Shown piece by piece: positions 1 to 22,700 of a stretch of 62,000 bases of DNA (the stretch's first letter is position 1; every line of letters begins with the position of its first letter). The DNA is from Acanthaster planci (lineage: Eukaryota > Echinodermata > Asteroidea > Valvatida > Acanthasteridae): contig NW_019091364.1 of assembly GCF_001949145.1 (NCBI RefSeq), forward strand, positions 2,069,513-2,131,512, read 5' to 3'. The position numbers and the translations under genes were made by a program. The notes beneath the pieces were generated by a model. The model worked only from the letters and a program-made list of their open reading frames with translations, did not search any database and was not told the DNA's origin.

Positions 1-592
1 AAGATTTTGTAGGACAGAAGACGGTAGAGCACAGCCACTATGCCATAGCAGCACCTGAATTTTGATCCCCCTAGAATCTTCCAGTACAAACAGCTCGCCA
101 ATATTTGGTTGCTTAATGGTAGATTTTAGATGACTTTGGAAAGTTCCTAGCAACAGTGCTAAGGGAACTAGGTTTAACATGCTGTATTGGCAATCCAGAG
201 GGATTTAATGAGATCCCAAAGTTAGACGCAAGTACCAGCTCAGATAATGATCTTTGCAAGAAGGTAAAATCTCATGGCCTTGTCGAGCGCTCCATTATCT
301 GCTTACAGAACTTCCATCGATTTCCTAGCGACTCTTTTCCAATAAGCTCCAGTAAAAAAGCACACTAACGTCTTGGCCAAAAATGGTAGCACAAGAAGAC
401 ATCAGTGTAAGCACATCCATGCCATTACCTGAGTTCAAAGTTAGAACAGTCACTTTGCTGCAGGTAGCAGGTAGTTTTTGTTTACCTGTTCAACAGTGCC
501 ATGAAATGGGCATCTTCCATTGTTACATTTCACTTTAAAGCTTCAAATAGTACACGTAGTTCTATGTTGACAGTTCATTAAAACCGTTACAG

Positions 593-3500
593 ATGTTAAA
601 AGATCATAATTTCATTGGGAAAAAGGTTTTGCAAAGACTGCGGCAGTTTCTCAAGGCATTACTCGAGGAGCATTACACCAAGTATTCAGGCCAAGTCAAA
701 GGTACTGCTGGAAATGAAGACTACACGGTCAAAGTGAACAACCAAAAGGAGACGTACACACCGATATTTGCCCCAGGAGCTCAGTGTCATTGGTATAAGG
801 AGGAATTTGTCTTCAGGTAATCGCCAAGTTTAACCCAAAAAAGTGAGAGGCCTGGCGTTCCGATCCTAGTAGAATATTTCTGAAAGGTCTGTCTTTGTTT
901 AATTCCGAGTCATTACCAGTAACAATGTAGTGTGCCATTTTAAAAAGTGTAACGTGATTTGGTTCTGGTCACTGTTTCTTGATAATCCAATGTTACTACC
1001 TTGTAAGTTTAATAAAACCCAATTTCAGTGATTAATCAATCAACTTGTTCATAGTTCCTTGACATCGTCATCCTCGTCGCAAACTTCAAGTCAAGCCCTA
1101 AGCGAGCCCAGCAACCTCCTGGGGTTTGTGCGTTCATTGGTACCCTTGCTGCTGCAGTGTTGGATGGAGGTGGCCCCCAAATCGCAGGTCCAGTCCCAGC
1201 CTCACCTGCATGTTGTTGCCATGGAGATACTGGATGGCGTAATGTCAGTAATTCTGTTGCTATGGCGATGGATGCAAGGCGTGTGTGAGGAGAGACGTGA
1301 TTTCAGTGTAAGTATCTGACTTGACATTGAAGAGACAAATTCCAATGAAATATTTGTAAAAATTGTTTGGAAGATAGTTTGAATTTCAGACAGTTTTTTA
1401 AGCAAAAGTGATTCTTTTCTCTTAGAAATTGTTTCTGGTTTGCTTAAAAGTGTGTAAATTAGACAGTTCCTTTCTCGTTAACCTTTTTGGGGTGTCTTGT
1501 TGCTTGTCCAGTGTATGAAGCAGCTGCAGAAACTCTACCACAAGAAGTTTGTTACCCACCTCCTCCCCTGCTTCCCCTATGTATCCCACAATCCCCCAGC
1601 CAGAGCAAAGCACTCTGGGAAGGGCACTCCCTCTGCTGTGTCTGCCGTAAGCCTCAACTTAGCGGCCTGCGAGATCATGTCTTATTTCATGATCGGCAGC
1701 AACACGGCCACCCCATGGCTGCGCCAGATCATGGCCTACGTTCTTGAAATCTGCGTGGAGGGCGGGGATCTGTCGTTGGGGCACATGCCGAGCTTGTTGG
1801 ATGTGGTGCGGCGATTGGTCAAAGTGCTGCCCAGTGCAGGTAAGACTTTGGCAGAGCTCAGGAATGTTTTTTTATATCCAAGGCAAGCTCCCAACACCGA
1901 GGCAAATAAGCCCATCTCTCAAATTTCCTAAAGATGCCTGAAATTGTAGGTAGCAAACTCATAGCTATGAAATGAAAGACAACTTTGTTGTGAACTTATG
2001 TCTAATTCATCAGGTCAACCTGGGATTGACTTAATTAGATCTCTGGAGAATAATTTTTTAATTCACAAACATTCAGGTAGGGACTGAAAGGCCATTCCAG
2101 ATACACCGTCAAACCAAACGGGATTTTGAACCTTTGTTATGAAAGTATTAGCAGGGAATCTTGACGGTCTAACTTCTCTCTGACTTTAAGTTGAAATGTC
2201 CAAATAGGGACATTTGTGAACAAAATACGAAAATCAAGATCCGGTGTGTATTTTGTTTAAAAAAGAAACAGATACCAATCATTGTTGGTTTCAGAGAGTG
2301 TGAGCGATCTTCTGCAAGCCGTGTTTTCATTGCATCAGAGTTGCCACAACCTGTCGGGGCACAAACAGGCAACGTTGCAGTGCCTGGACGAGCTGCTGAC
2401 AGGCCACGGAAAGACGCATCCGTCCTCGAGGTATCTACATCTCGCTACAAGCACTGTTTGTGAATACATGTTTGACAAAAGAAGTGTCGTTATTTGTTGT
2501 GTGGGTTCAGAGCCAGTCAAGCATGACCAACATAAGAGACCTCAATTCCTTGATCTTTCAGGTCAATTGATAGCCTTTTCCTCCAGACTCTTCCAGAGCT
2601 GGTCAGGACGTCGGGTCCCGTGTCCTCCAAAGCCGTCCAGATTCTTCTCCGCCGGGCTTCGCAGCGTCAAGACGAAGCCCTGGCTTGCGTACGGCAATAT
2701 TTGAAGTCATTTGTAGGTGGGTAGTGGATGCCAGAGATGGGAGGCAAAATCAATCATGAACTTTGGTTAACCGCCTTTGGACGAACAGTCAATAAATGTA
2801 TGCTGTGCTGCTAGATGGTAGACTTATTGAGTTGACTGTTTGTGACCAGCTGATTAATGTTGGTCACGTCGTCTTTCATCTGTAACCCTGCACATTGCAG
2901 CATACACTGGAAAGCGAGGACACTGAAGTTTTGTGATGATGCGTGTTACACAATTTTTACTCGTGTGAAAAGGCAGTGTCTTATGATAGATATTTCTGGC
3001 AGAGAAACACTTTGCGAGACCAATTCCTGTGAATGTTTTTTGGCTCCATCACTTGCAGACCCAGAGAGCGGCATTTTACTGAAGCTCCCAGCCGACCTCC
3101 AGGTCCACATCATCCATTTGATTCACCACGCCGACCCCCTTGACCTGGACACCCTGAAGTTGCTCGCCTTTTGTTGCCACGACGACCGGATGAGTGCGGA
3201 GAACGTCACATACCTCGTCAACGTCATGTCCACAAGGTGGAATCAAATGTCTGGACAATTTATTGGAGACCTTACTGACTATGCTATCTGCTTGAAAAAA
3301 TATACAAATGTATGCAGTAATGCATAAATTGACTGGCTACGGCTAATATTAATACCATGTCTATGGGAAGTGGATGCAGCCACTTGGCAAGGACTTTCAC
3401 AGGCACACATGCCATTTCTTGCCGCAGCCACAACTTTCAGACACAGCCTATTACGGCCTGTGGCATTTTATCCAATATACCATCATGCTTTCCTTTATAC

Positions 3501-6057
3501 ATAAAGACCCTGCAAGAATTTGTACACATTCAATTGAAAATGAGCTACATTTGCTCTGCATTGTGTTCTCAAGTGCATACAAATGATGTTGCCTTTCTTC
3601 AGTTCAGGGGCTAATTTGACTTAGCTGCTTAGCAGCAGATAGTGCTAAGAAGACTTTTCACATGAGCAAAAATCAGCTAGGGGACCAGATACAAGCATCA
3701 CACTTTGCATGCTACTTTGGCTGTATCCTGTTTCTGCTTAGGACGCATTTTTTAAGCTGAGCAAACTTCAGTGCTCAGCAGCAGATGAAATATGCCAAGT
3801 GACTAGACCACGTACTAACATCAACCATTATTGTTAAGACTCCACAGTGCCGTGGTAACACTTTTGTACACTTTTCATGTATCGGGTACAATTTTTTTTA
3901 CTTTGAAAAATGCAGATTTCTGGACGCAGGCATCGCACCCTGTGCTGACCGGCAGTTACCTTTTGACACAGCTGACTTCATCAGTTTCCTCTTTTCTGTT
4001 TCAGTTGGTGAGACAAAGCAATTTACTCACACTTCTTTGTTCGTAGCAGGCTTTCTTCTTCTGCTTTCAATGATAATTAGCCGCTGGGAATTTCCATGCA
4101 ACTCAGTTTTTTTTTTGCCGAGTACAATGTCATGGACTATGCTTTTACTTTTCAAAATCTGCAGGTTGCCTCCATACAAAACCAATGAGCAAAGACGGGC
4201 AAGATGTCCCCAAGGGTATGGAAGGGAATAGCCTGTTACCAAGCAACCTGACATCCATCTCCATAGCAACCAAGACTGGCCGATCAATGCAGCATCACTC
4301 AACCATTGTCAAGGCAAACATTAAAAGTTCTTATGCCAATAAATTTGTGTAAAAACATCAAAATCCTGTTCATGTCTCAAAAATGGCCATGTCTTTGTTT
4401 TGGCAGAGTGTTTGTTTGAGCTACAGTCTCATCTCCAGTAAGGAGCAGATGTGGGACGCCATACAGATGCTCATCATCAGTTCCTTGGTGAGATAAAAAT
4501 TCTTAAAGTTGTAAATTGATAAATCTTTTGATGATATGCTTTTCTTAGGAGTAAGCAGTACAATAAATGTTTCAAAATGTTGACTGCCCACGTTGCGATG
4601 TTCACTTTGTAGAATTCTCGGAGAGCTACGACTTGTGGCGCAGCGTATGGCATGCTACACACGGTCAACTTTCTCACCACGCCCATGACTTACTGGAGTC
4701 AAGAAATTGTCAACAAACTAACAGAGTGTTGCTTAGCAATCCTGTACTCGGTGGTATCGGATGACCTCATGGGGTTCGGGCGCTCGGATTGGTCAGAGGC
4801 AGTGTGGGAAGAGGTTGTGGATTTGTTGGTTGTGGCCCATCCAGTTCTGGTGGAAATGTTGCAGCGAATATATGCTCGGGTTGGAGGTAGGTGGAGAGTG
4901 AGGATTGGATTGGTAACTCATGCATATTTATGATTAAACCCTGCTTTTCTATTGGTCAGAGTATTACACATCATGACATGGATCAGTGCAAATGATGTGG
5001 TTTTGTGTGTTGACTGATCTGTGTTAATATTGGTCACAATGTCAGTGCAAGTCGTGTTTTTTTTTAATATTTCATGGCATGTTTTGTTTGCTTTGGCTTC
5101 CACAGTTTTGACCGATCACGACCATGTCCAGAACTTGGCCATGGTGGTAGTAAGACTTCTGCAGACCCAGCGATTGTCTTCCATTCTGGCCCAGCTGACG
5201 GACCACGTCATGCAAGCTGTGCACAGCATTATGGTAAGCACAAAAGATAAATCTGAAAACTGGGACTGGATCCAACAAAACGAGTCTTAAGGTTATTTAT
5301 TTCATGTTCGTTTGCTTCAGAGAGAGAGAAGACTGACAGCTTTGTTTTGATGTGTCACTCAGGTTGTCATCCTGATGACAGTGGACTTTATGTGGACGAA
5401 AAATGTTGGGGGTTCCATTAACTGATTAACTGTGTGCAAGCTTCTTTAAAAGCCTCTAAGTCAAAAAAGTGGCTCTGGTGACTTGTGACTCATTTACTGG
5501 AGCGGCATCACAGTAGACCTTATCCACATGGAAGCCATTTTGATCATGTTCCCTGCACGTATTCAATGTCATCTGTGACAAGGGGTGGTGCCAGACTTTT
5601 AGGGGCTCTGTGCTTAGCTTTCAGTTATTGTAAATGTTGCCTGAAACATTTAGATGTAATCATCACATATTTGAAATTATTCATCATCATAAATGACTTT
5701 AATCTGGAATGAACTTTTTCAGTGATTTCATTTTCTAATTCTTGGGTTCCCTAAATAAGAAACTTTAACCTCGCTTTCAATCCAGTATGGCCGACTTGTG
5801 AATAAGGTCATTCTGGTTCTCCCGTTCGGTGTAAAGAACAGTGTACTCAGTGCTTCTGGGAGTTTATCATGCAAATTCAAAGACGGCTTATCATTGAGTT
5901 TTTGTCAGTTTCCTTCCTCAAAGAGAACTTGCAGTATGGTGATTTTCTGTTTATTGTTTACTGGTAGAATCATCACTTAGCAACCGAAGGCAGTCGCTGG
6001 GCAGCAGAGCTTCAGTACGAAGCAAGCATGACTCTGAAAGCACCTTCTCAAAGGTGA
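593..6057 (+). CDS. TEX10: TEX10-like ribosome biogenesis factor, 3' part of gene (10 exons)
   Basis: Proposed exons: 593-816, 1055-1307, 1512-1839, 2295-2430, 2562-2716, 3059-3236, 4409-4487, 4613-4886, 5106-5233 and 5968-6057 (stop 6055-6057). All join in phase and give 614 residues, against roughly 930 in the vertebrate family, so the N-terminal third lies upstream of the window. Recognisable family stretches are FVRSLVPLLLQCWMEVAP (exon 2), LNLAACEIMSYF (exon 3) and ILLKLPADLQ (exon 6). The protein looks like an all-helical repeat solenoid with no catalytic motif. TEX10 belongs to the IPI1 family and works with PELP1, WDR18, LAS1L and SENP3 in the nucleolus and nucleoplasm, in pre-60S processing and chromatin silencing; that role is family knowledge. 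Weak points: the 4409 exon uses the second of two overlapping acceptors, because the first gives a stop, and the short last exon is placed only by phase and an acceptor. It converges on DDX42. Confidence 0.8.
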
Positions 6058-6390
6058 CAACACTGGTCCCGAATTGACAACCTACTCACCCCCCCTTCAG
6101 AAAAACACAGCGGCGTCTCAAAAGCACCAAGACACCTTCAACACAATCAGGCATTTGATGAAGGCCCACTTGTCCTCTCAAAACTTCATCATTAATGCCG
6201 TACTGAAATCAACCGCCATGCGAAGTTGAAACTTATCTGAACATACACCAAGATTCTTTTTGAGGTAAAGCTCATTTGATATTCACACGGCAGCGGAATC
6301 ACATATAAAGCAGGTTTTGTATTTATCTCTTGTCACATGCACAAAAAGGTGGTTACACTGGTGCTCTGATTTTCCAGGTCATAAAACAGA

Positions 6391-7170
6391 CAATAAGCCT
6401 TTTGTGAGTTAAGTTTGAATAAAAACTGGTACACTGAGTTCTTAATATGTGACCAGCTCCACAAAAATGGGTATTTTGGGCCTTTTTTTTCAAAATGAGT
6501 TACATACACATTTGAATTGGTTACACCATAAGCTTTAATTTGGTGTAAATTTGAACCCTGTGGCATTTTGCAAGTTGGAGATATGTTGATTTTTGCGTAA
6601 TCATATCATACACATTAACAAGATTGCTTTCGGAGATAAAGCCCTTTAAACACAGGAAGTGGAAAAAGAAATCAGCCAAGAAGAAAGTCTCTTTAAACCC
6701 ATTGCAACAGTTAGGATTCTTGTATGAATTGTGAAAGTATTTATCTAATAGAAGCAAATAAACCAAGAAGTAAAAAATCACCCTGTCCACATTAAAAAGC
6801 CCTTGGCGTGAAATAACACAGCGTCCCTTAAAACCTTTTTTGCAGAGTGGGTTACAAATTCACGTGAACCTAACAATTTGTATTCTCCATACTAAAGACA
6901 CTGTTGCTATACCTCGTGATTCAGGGCAAGCTTTTCCTTAGTTACATAAGAGACGCCTTGCAACAATACACTTTTCCCAATGGATAAGAAGGGCACAAAG
7001 GAACCAGTCCACTCTAGAGATGGTGGTCGCTATGTAAAACCTTGCCCCGAATCACAAGGTATAGCAACAGTGTCTTTAGTCTGGGGAATTCAAATTGTTA
7101 TGTTTATGTGCAATTGGAGAACTCAGTGTTGCAGACTTTATTCAAATTTAACTCGCAAAAGGCTTATTGG
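6391..7170. repeat. Large imperfect inverted repeat (transposon-like palindrome)
   Basis: Two segments recur downstream in inverted order. 6391-6442 matches the reverse complement of 7118-7170, sharing the core AATAAGCCTTTTG. 6871-6930 matches the reverse complement of 7041-7100, sharing ACTAAAGACACTGTTGCTAT. The left arm carries about 430 bp between its two segments where the right arm has about 17 bp, so one arm gained an insertion or the other lost sequence. No coding sequence or clear terminal repeat was found. It may be a foldback or MITE-type element. Confidence 0.7.
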
Positions 7171-8274
7171 GTGAGAGATTTATGAATATGACCACTATAC
7201 ACTCAACTTTCTTTGAATGGATGGTTGAATTTCAACATTCTTGATTTATTTAGCCACTGCTATGCCAAAAATGGGACTCTAGGGTGGGGAAAAGAACTGA
7301 AGATCTCAAGATGTCTGAAGTTGTCAATGTGACACATGATGGCTACGGTTACAATTCAACTTGCATGGGTTATTTACATCTTTGCTAAAACCGTGGTAGG
7401 GTATGCAGCTAGGAATATCCGAGGTAGGGTTCCATACCTTCGGAAGACACACGAGATATGAACTATGCTGATGAACGCTGGCAGCGTGTAGAATTACAGT
7501 CTCTACCTAGCGAAAAATGCTTGGATCAAAAAGGGTTAGCGCACTTGGAGAGGGTGTTCCAGTGGGAAGACGCGGCCCTACAAACAAGCGAGGACAAATT
7601 TATACAGAATAACTGGACTTGCAGTGCGGTCTGTGACAAGTCACAAGTCCTGCCACACACAACAAAGGAACATGTTTTTGATCTGTTTGTGGATGATCGG
7701 GACAAGGAACCGTTCTCTTTGTACAATCATGACTTTGATAAGAATATACAATAGATGTACCGTAGTTATGGTTTGTGATAGGAGCAGTAAAACAGTCGGA
7801 ATAAAGGCTATAATGAGTATTGCTTTCAGTACCATAGAGGACAGACAATTGCTGACTCGCAGTTGGTAAAATAAACCAGAACCGTAACAATTTTTGTGTA
7901 AAATAAAGTCAAACTTAACAAACAACTGTATGATATCCCCGTTTACTATTTCCACTGTAACCACTGCCCCCCCTCCATTTCAATCGAATCTCCTCCCACC
8001 ATTCACACCACCACATCCTGGAATGGCAGCGGTGTGTTCTTTTTTTATACAAAAGTACGGTAATGCCCATGGCGTCATCGGTGTTGAAAATATCTACATG
8101 CAATACGGCAGAATGAGAGAATACAGGTTACACTCGCAACGCCAAAGGAGAGATTTCCGGCCGCAGGCCTCGGTTCAAATTTCGCTCTCCGTTCTCTATT
8201 TAGCATGAGTAGATTACATGATGTGAGTAAATAGCTAGCTGAAAAACAAAAGTTATTTCATACATGGCCTACTG

Positions 8275-8280
8275 TTTATT
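8275..8280 (-). promoter_or_regulatory. Polyadenylation signal (AATAAA) of DDX42
   Basis: TTTATT on the + strand reads AATAAA on the coding strand, about 290 bases past the DDX42 stop. It is the nearest canonical signal, which implies a 3' UTR of roughly 300 bases. Confidence 0.5.
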
Positions 8281-8569
8281 GAGGCCTGGTGCACCAAGAA
8301 ACTTTGGAGCGCGTGATTACGATCAAACTGGGATTGTTTGACGAGGGGCTTGTGACAAGACGAGCCACACCAGAAGAACTTCAAGCATGCGCTGCTGACA
8401 AGCAAAGATTGTTTCATAAACTGACCTCCTTTGCATACCCAGTTTCTCGTTGCGAGGATGCTAAACGTAGGCAACTGGGTTTTTTGGTTTCATAGTAAGG
8501 ATACTGGGACAGTTTGGTGAATAAAGAGCTGACAAACAAGAATTATTTTTTGCTTGGCCATTACGGTAT

Positions 8570-17651
<9,082 letters not shown>

Positions 17652-19730
17652 GCCGTTTTTTTTCAATAACCTTCGGTGGAGAGAACATTTTTCATTCGTC
17701 ATGAGAATGACGACGACTTTTATAGACGAATTGGAAAACTGCAGTAATGCTATCCCTGGTTATTTGCAGTGGCCCCCACCGATGGCGGTAGCCCCCACCG
17801 CTGCCCCAGCCGTGGTTGTACATGCTGTTTATCAGTAACCTCTTTAATGGACGAAAAATGTTGTTTTCATCATAAGAATGACTACTACTGTTATAATGGA
17901 ATTGGACGACTACAATCATACTATCACTGGTTATTTGCAGAGGCCCCCACCAATGGTGGAGCTGCCACCACTGCGCCAGCCTCGGTTGAACATGCCATTT
18001 TAAAGAAATACCAATCTGCAGTGAGAAAATTTGCATTCATCATGAAATGATTATTACTACATAGTATTATAGACAAATTGAAAAGCCAGAGAAATGCTAT
18101 CACTGGTCATTTGCAGTGGCCCCCACCAATGGCAATAGGCTTCATGAAAACTACAGCATGGAGCCACTGTTCCGCAACAAAACCTCATACAAGGTTTACC
18201 GCTTACAGGGGACCATCGGAACAACGCTCACAAATGGCACCGGAACATTTTCCTGACTTTTTATGAATTTTACTCTTATCCCCACGACATGCATGAGAAA
18301 AAACTAGCCCCCAGTCGGAGTGATGTGAATTCAAAAATTAATTTCAAATGGCCTTAGAACTACATGCACATGTATGCAGGCTTCTTGCTCCGCAAGGCAG
18401 AGTGAAGAGCCACACAATTCCAGGCATGCCACGGCTTATCAGGTTGGGGTCAAAAACCACAATCTAGCAACAATGCCAGACTACATCATGCATGCATGCA
18501 TCGCTCGATTGTGCAATGATGACGTAATTTTTGAGCTATTTTTAGGTGACAGTTCACAGATGACATTAATCTCTTTATCAGCTGAAAACTTCAATACAAA
18601 TTGCTCTGATTTATCACATTTACAGGTAACATGCAACTCCGGATCTTAATTTAACTTTTTTCAGTTGAATCAAGGATATTTTTCAGTCAAATCTTGCACT
18701 GGAGGTGTTGAATTCAGTGGGTAGGCGAGTCCAATTCTGCCGATGCAAAGTTTAAGCCGAAAAAATAACGCTTTGCAGAAGTTTACTTTATATATGACAA
18801 TGTTGCCACTTAAAATCTCCTTCAATTCACCATGCCAGGCAAATTTTATATTTTTAATTCTCCAAAATAGTGATGAGAACTAATTTTGCCACAGACTCCA
18901 ACGGTAACAGCAACAGTGGCTCTGTTGGCTGCCGGCATTTCAAATCTCATTATTTTCCCAAAATCTTGCAGGAAAACAACATCATTGCATGACCTGATAA
19001 AAATGACATCATTGCCGCTAATTTACTAGATGTCAGATTCTGGTTACGTCCCCGAGCTGCGTATGACACTCTTTCCCTTGTCCAGGTTTGTTGGACTCCA
19101 ATGAATGTTAGAGAATACACAGCAAATTTAATGGAACCCATTTTGCACTCGGCTAAAAGTTGTGTCGGAAATACAGGACAACATCATTATACCTTTGATC
19201 GTAAACGAAGAAAAGCAGTCCACGATGACGTTTACGTGCGTACGTACGTACGTAGCCTCAGAGGCCTAGTCCGAGTTCGGAAATCATGCACTGAAAAGTA
19301 ACACCTACAGGGCTTCTAAATGAGGACCACCAACCTTTACACGAATGCACAAGTAACACTCAAATAATAAAGAAAAGAAATTAGCAAATTTTATTTTCAA
19401 CAAATGGATGCAAATTAGTTTTAATATCACCTCGTGCGATCCAACAATTCTCAGGCCCACTCGACTCAAAAGAGAAGCCAAAGTAGATGAAATTATGACG
19501 TGCGCCCTCAAAAAGAAAAAAAATGGTTTACTCGAAAGACAGCGCCCTCCAGGGTTTTGAAAAGTTTGGTCAGCTGACTGGGTACATGTTCAGCGCGTGA
19601 CATTTTATGATTTACATGATTTGTAACTTCGGCTGCATGCGCTAGAGTGGATGTTACTTGGCTTGGATCGTGGTCATCATGATTGTTTAATGACTTGTTT
19701 CTCAGTTTTCAAGCTAAAATATCTGTCGTC
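17652..19730. promoter_or_regulatory. Divergent intergenic region between DDX42 and the galactosidase gene
   Basis: About 2.1 kb separates the two head-to-head start codons. The DDX42-proximal third is the tandem array. The rest is AT-rich, with a short ACGT-type microsatellite near 19225-19245 (TGCGTACGTACGTACGTAG). No TATA box or CpG island can be asserted by eye. It must contain both promoters unless unseen 5' UTR exons exist. Confidence 0.4.
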
Positions 19731-22700
19731 ATGGGACGAACAAACCTAATTGTATCACTATCAGTACTGTCATTTGTGTTCCTGAACTTTAAAGGGGTAA
19801 GTTAGTCCATTGAGGAATAAATCACAGTCATTAGGCCTAGTCCGACGATTTTTGTTGATGCATGGTGATTTGTTTGGTGAGACCGTGGTGCAGTAGCCCC
19901 ACAAATAGGGCTGTAGTGGTGCAGGTGATCAGTAGCTATTGATTCAATTGCATTAGCAGAATACCCTGCCACTCCCATTAAAACAAAAAGACCCCTGGAA
20001 TGACTGGTTAATATTACTATTCCAAAACTGTGAGCCACAGCTCACGTTGTTCTGGGAGTAACAGGCTACATGGATACAAGGTGAGAAGAGTGTGACATTT
20101 CAGTTTGACCTCTCGTAAAAATGCCCAGTCTCTACCCGGCTAGTCTGCTACTAGTGCGAGGTTGATCCTGCAGGCATGGCAGGGTGACAGGTGTTCTGCA
20201 GTTGAGCTCGGTTTCTCTTCATGTTCTTACACTTGTCATCATGCCCGTGCTGTGCACGTGGTAAATGTGACGATGTGGTTGACTGGTCAGAACTATTTGA
20301 ACAGGTTTTTACTCACTGTATGGTGAAAAATCATGAAAATTGGAAGTGCAAAAGTTCACAACCATGGCAACTCACAAACCATCATACTTGTACCATGATC
20401 AAAAACATGGAAATTGGGGTTCGGGGGTTTTGTCATGTGACCAACACGACCAAATAATTCCAGCAAATTTAACAAAAATCTGGAAAAGGATTCCGTGTAT
20501 GGATGCTACTCATGTTTCCTTACAGTGACCCCCCCCAAAAATGAGGCCTGGGAGATTTTCATCATCAGATAGAAAAAGACATGTGCTTGGCTCACGACCT
20601 AATTGCAAACTTCCAGATGTTGTGAGCTTGTATTTTTGCTTTGTTTCATGCTCGTTAATAAACCTTCGACTTTGCTCATTAACTGTGTGTGCACTGCACT
20701 TCACTATACAGATGTCGGCTACACGCTCATTCACCATCGACTACGACCATAACACTTTTGTCAAGGATGGCCAACCCTTTCGCTACATTTCTGGCTCACT
20801 GCACTATGCTAGAGTCCATCACCTCTACTGGAAAGATCGGCTGGCCAAGATGTACATGGCAGGCTTGGATGCTGTCCAAACGTGAGCATATACCAACCCC
20901 TACACCCAATGACTGGGGCCCCGTAGTCCACTTTGTTATTTTTTACTTTGGTCGGTCTCTCTAGTTTGATAACCACCAAGTCAAAGATCGATCCACGTCA
21001 AGCACCAATCCATACCAGAATAAGGAATATTGCTGCTTTTGTTTTCAAAAATTGATATGCTGCTAATGAATCAGTTACAAAGCTCCTTTGGAAATGTGTA
21101 ATTGTGGAAGAAGCGTTTTGATTGGCTCACTCTTGGAGTTACATAGCAACCATTCAAAAAAGGCAGTGCTTTTGTTCATTTCAATCTTCACCCCTTCATG
21201 TTCTCTGATAGTTGGGTCATTCCATGAGGTTGGGGCACAATTTGTGACGGTGTCCTTGTTAATAGGGTAACTTTTTATCACCTGTCATGATCTGTTGAGT
21301 AGGTCATTTACTCTGTAAAAGTAACACACACCTCTGTATTCAGCCTTGCAAGGTTTATAATTTGGAATCCACCTGCAGGGAAATAGCTGTTCATTTTTAC
21401 GGAACCCGCGTAACAGTGGACACCGTCACGAATTGCGCCCCAGCCTCATGGAATGACCCAGTTAAGCGCACATTTCTGTAGATTGAATGTGTACTGACCA
21501 TTGCCCGGAATCGCACTGTTTGCATGTGTACATAAACACTGGTAAATATATATTGTCATACGAGATCTGTTAAACAAACACTAGCGACAACAGATCGTGT
21601 TGACCTGTCCAATCTGTTTGTTCCCACACCAGATACGTCCCATGGAACCTCCACGAGCCCAAACACAGTACCTACAATTTCGAGGGGACTGCCGACCTGG
21701 AGACATTTCTCCGCATGGCTCAGGAGGCGGGGCTGTTGGTGATTCTGCGAGCAGGGCCCTACATCTGCGGCGAGTGGGACATGGTACGTATCGAGCGTAA
21801 CAAACCCATTCTGTGCAGAAGTGCCCCCTCGTTGCTGACAAATGGAGAGGCTGGTGCGATAAATACCATTGACTCGGTGCACTGTGTCCCCGTGCACATG
21901 CTTCCAATTTACAGAGTTACCTAAATGCATTGAGTCATCGTAAACAACTTCAAGCTTGTGAATGCAGTTTGTCTGGCTACAGAGTTTGATATTTAATTTT
22001 AAAAATCCCTCCTCTTGTTCCTGTGCAGAACTCAGAAAGCAATTTGTGGTTTTCAAGACCTTAGAAAAGTTTAGCTGCCCACTTCAAGTAAGAACAGTGG
22101 AGGCAAGTCAACTTGAAGTTCGTGCAAATCCCAATACTTGAAAAATGGGTAATTCCAGCAATTAGGGGTCCATTCTTTTTTGTGTCCCTGTCACATCTGA
22201 CATTTTGTAAGTTCAGAACACATTGTCTGATCACCAAGAGTGCTGAATTGATGCAAATTACCTGCCAAACAAATAGAAATAGTTTGAAATCAATTCCGGT
22301 GATATTTCCATGTCAAATAACAAAGGTCAGATGTAACAGGGACACAAAAATGTCACACGTTTGGACCCCAAATTTCTGGAATTACCCAAATAGGCTTCTT
22401 TTCAGATGTTGTTTGAGCCCTTTGGTCCGTTTAAAACCCGATGAAAGACTCTCGTCAAGTTAGAATTGAGCTATGAAAAGAATTGTTATGAAAACAATTT
22501 AGCAGTGGTTCACACACATGTTTGAATGTTTGTACACCTTTGCGTGTCAGAATCAAGGAAAACATATTCACGACAATTTGATTATTTTCTTTCTTAGGGT
22601 GGACTACCGTCCTGGCTGTTAAAAAATCCAAACATCAGGCTACGCACATCTGACCCAGGTAGGAATGAACAACTGACCACAGAATAAAAATATGCTTGTT

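Larger units (their letters stand above)
6058..8569. other. Spacer between converging TEX10 and DDX42: 3' UTRs plus palindromic repeat
   Basis: About 2.5 kb with no convincing gene. It should hold the 3' UTR of TEX10 from the left and of DDX42 from the right. Candidate + strand polyadenylation signals AATAAA occur near 6418 and 6756, but both lie inside repeat sequence, so the TEX10 end cannot be fixed. The open frame at 7458-7754 has no recognisable similarity and no exon neighbours. The middle is taken up by the inverted repeat listed separately. Confidence 0.6.

Noticed and set aside
7458-7754. 98-residue + strand open frame in the TEX10-DDX42 spacer
   Set aside because: No family similarity, no splice context, and the opposite strand is equally open; probably spacer or UTR.
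22113-22463. 116-residue + strand open frame in a galactosidase intron
   Set aside because: Covers a MITE with terminal inverted repeats and is not in phase with flanking exons.
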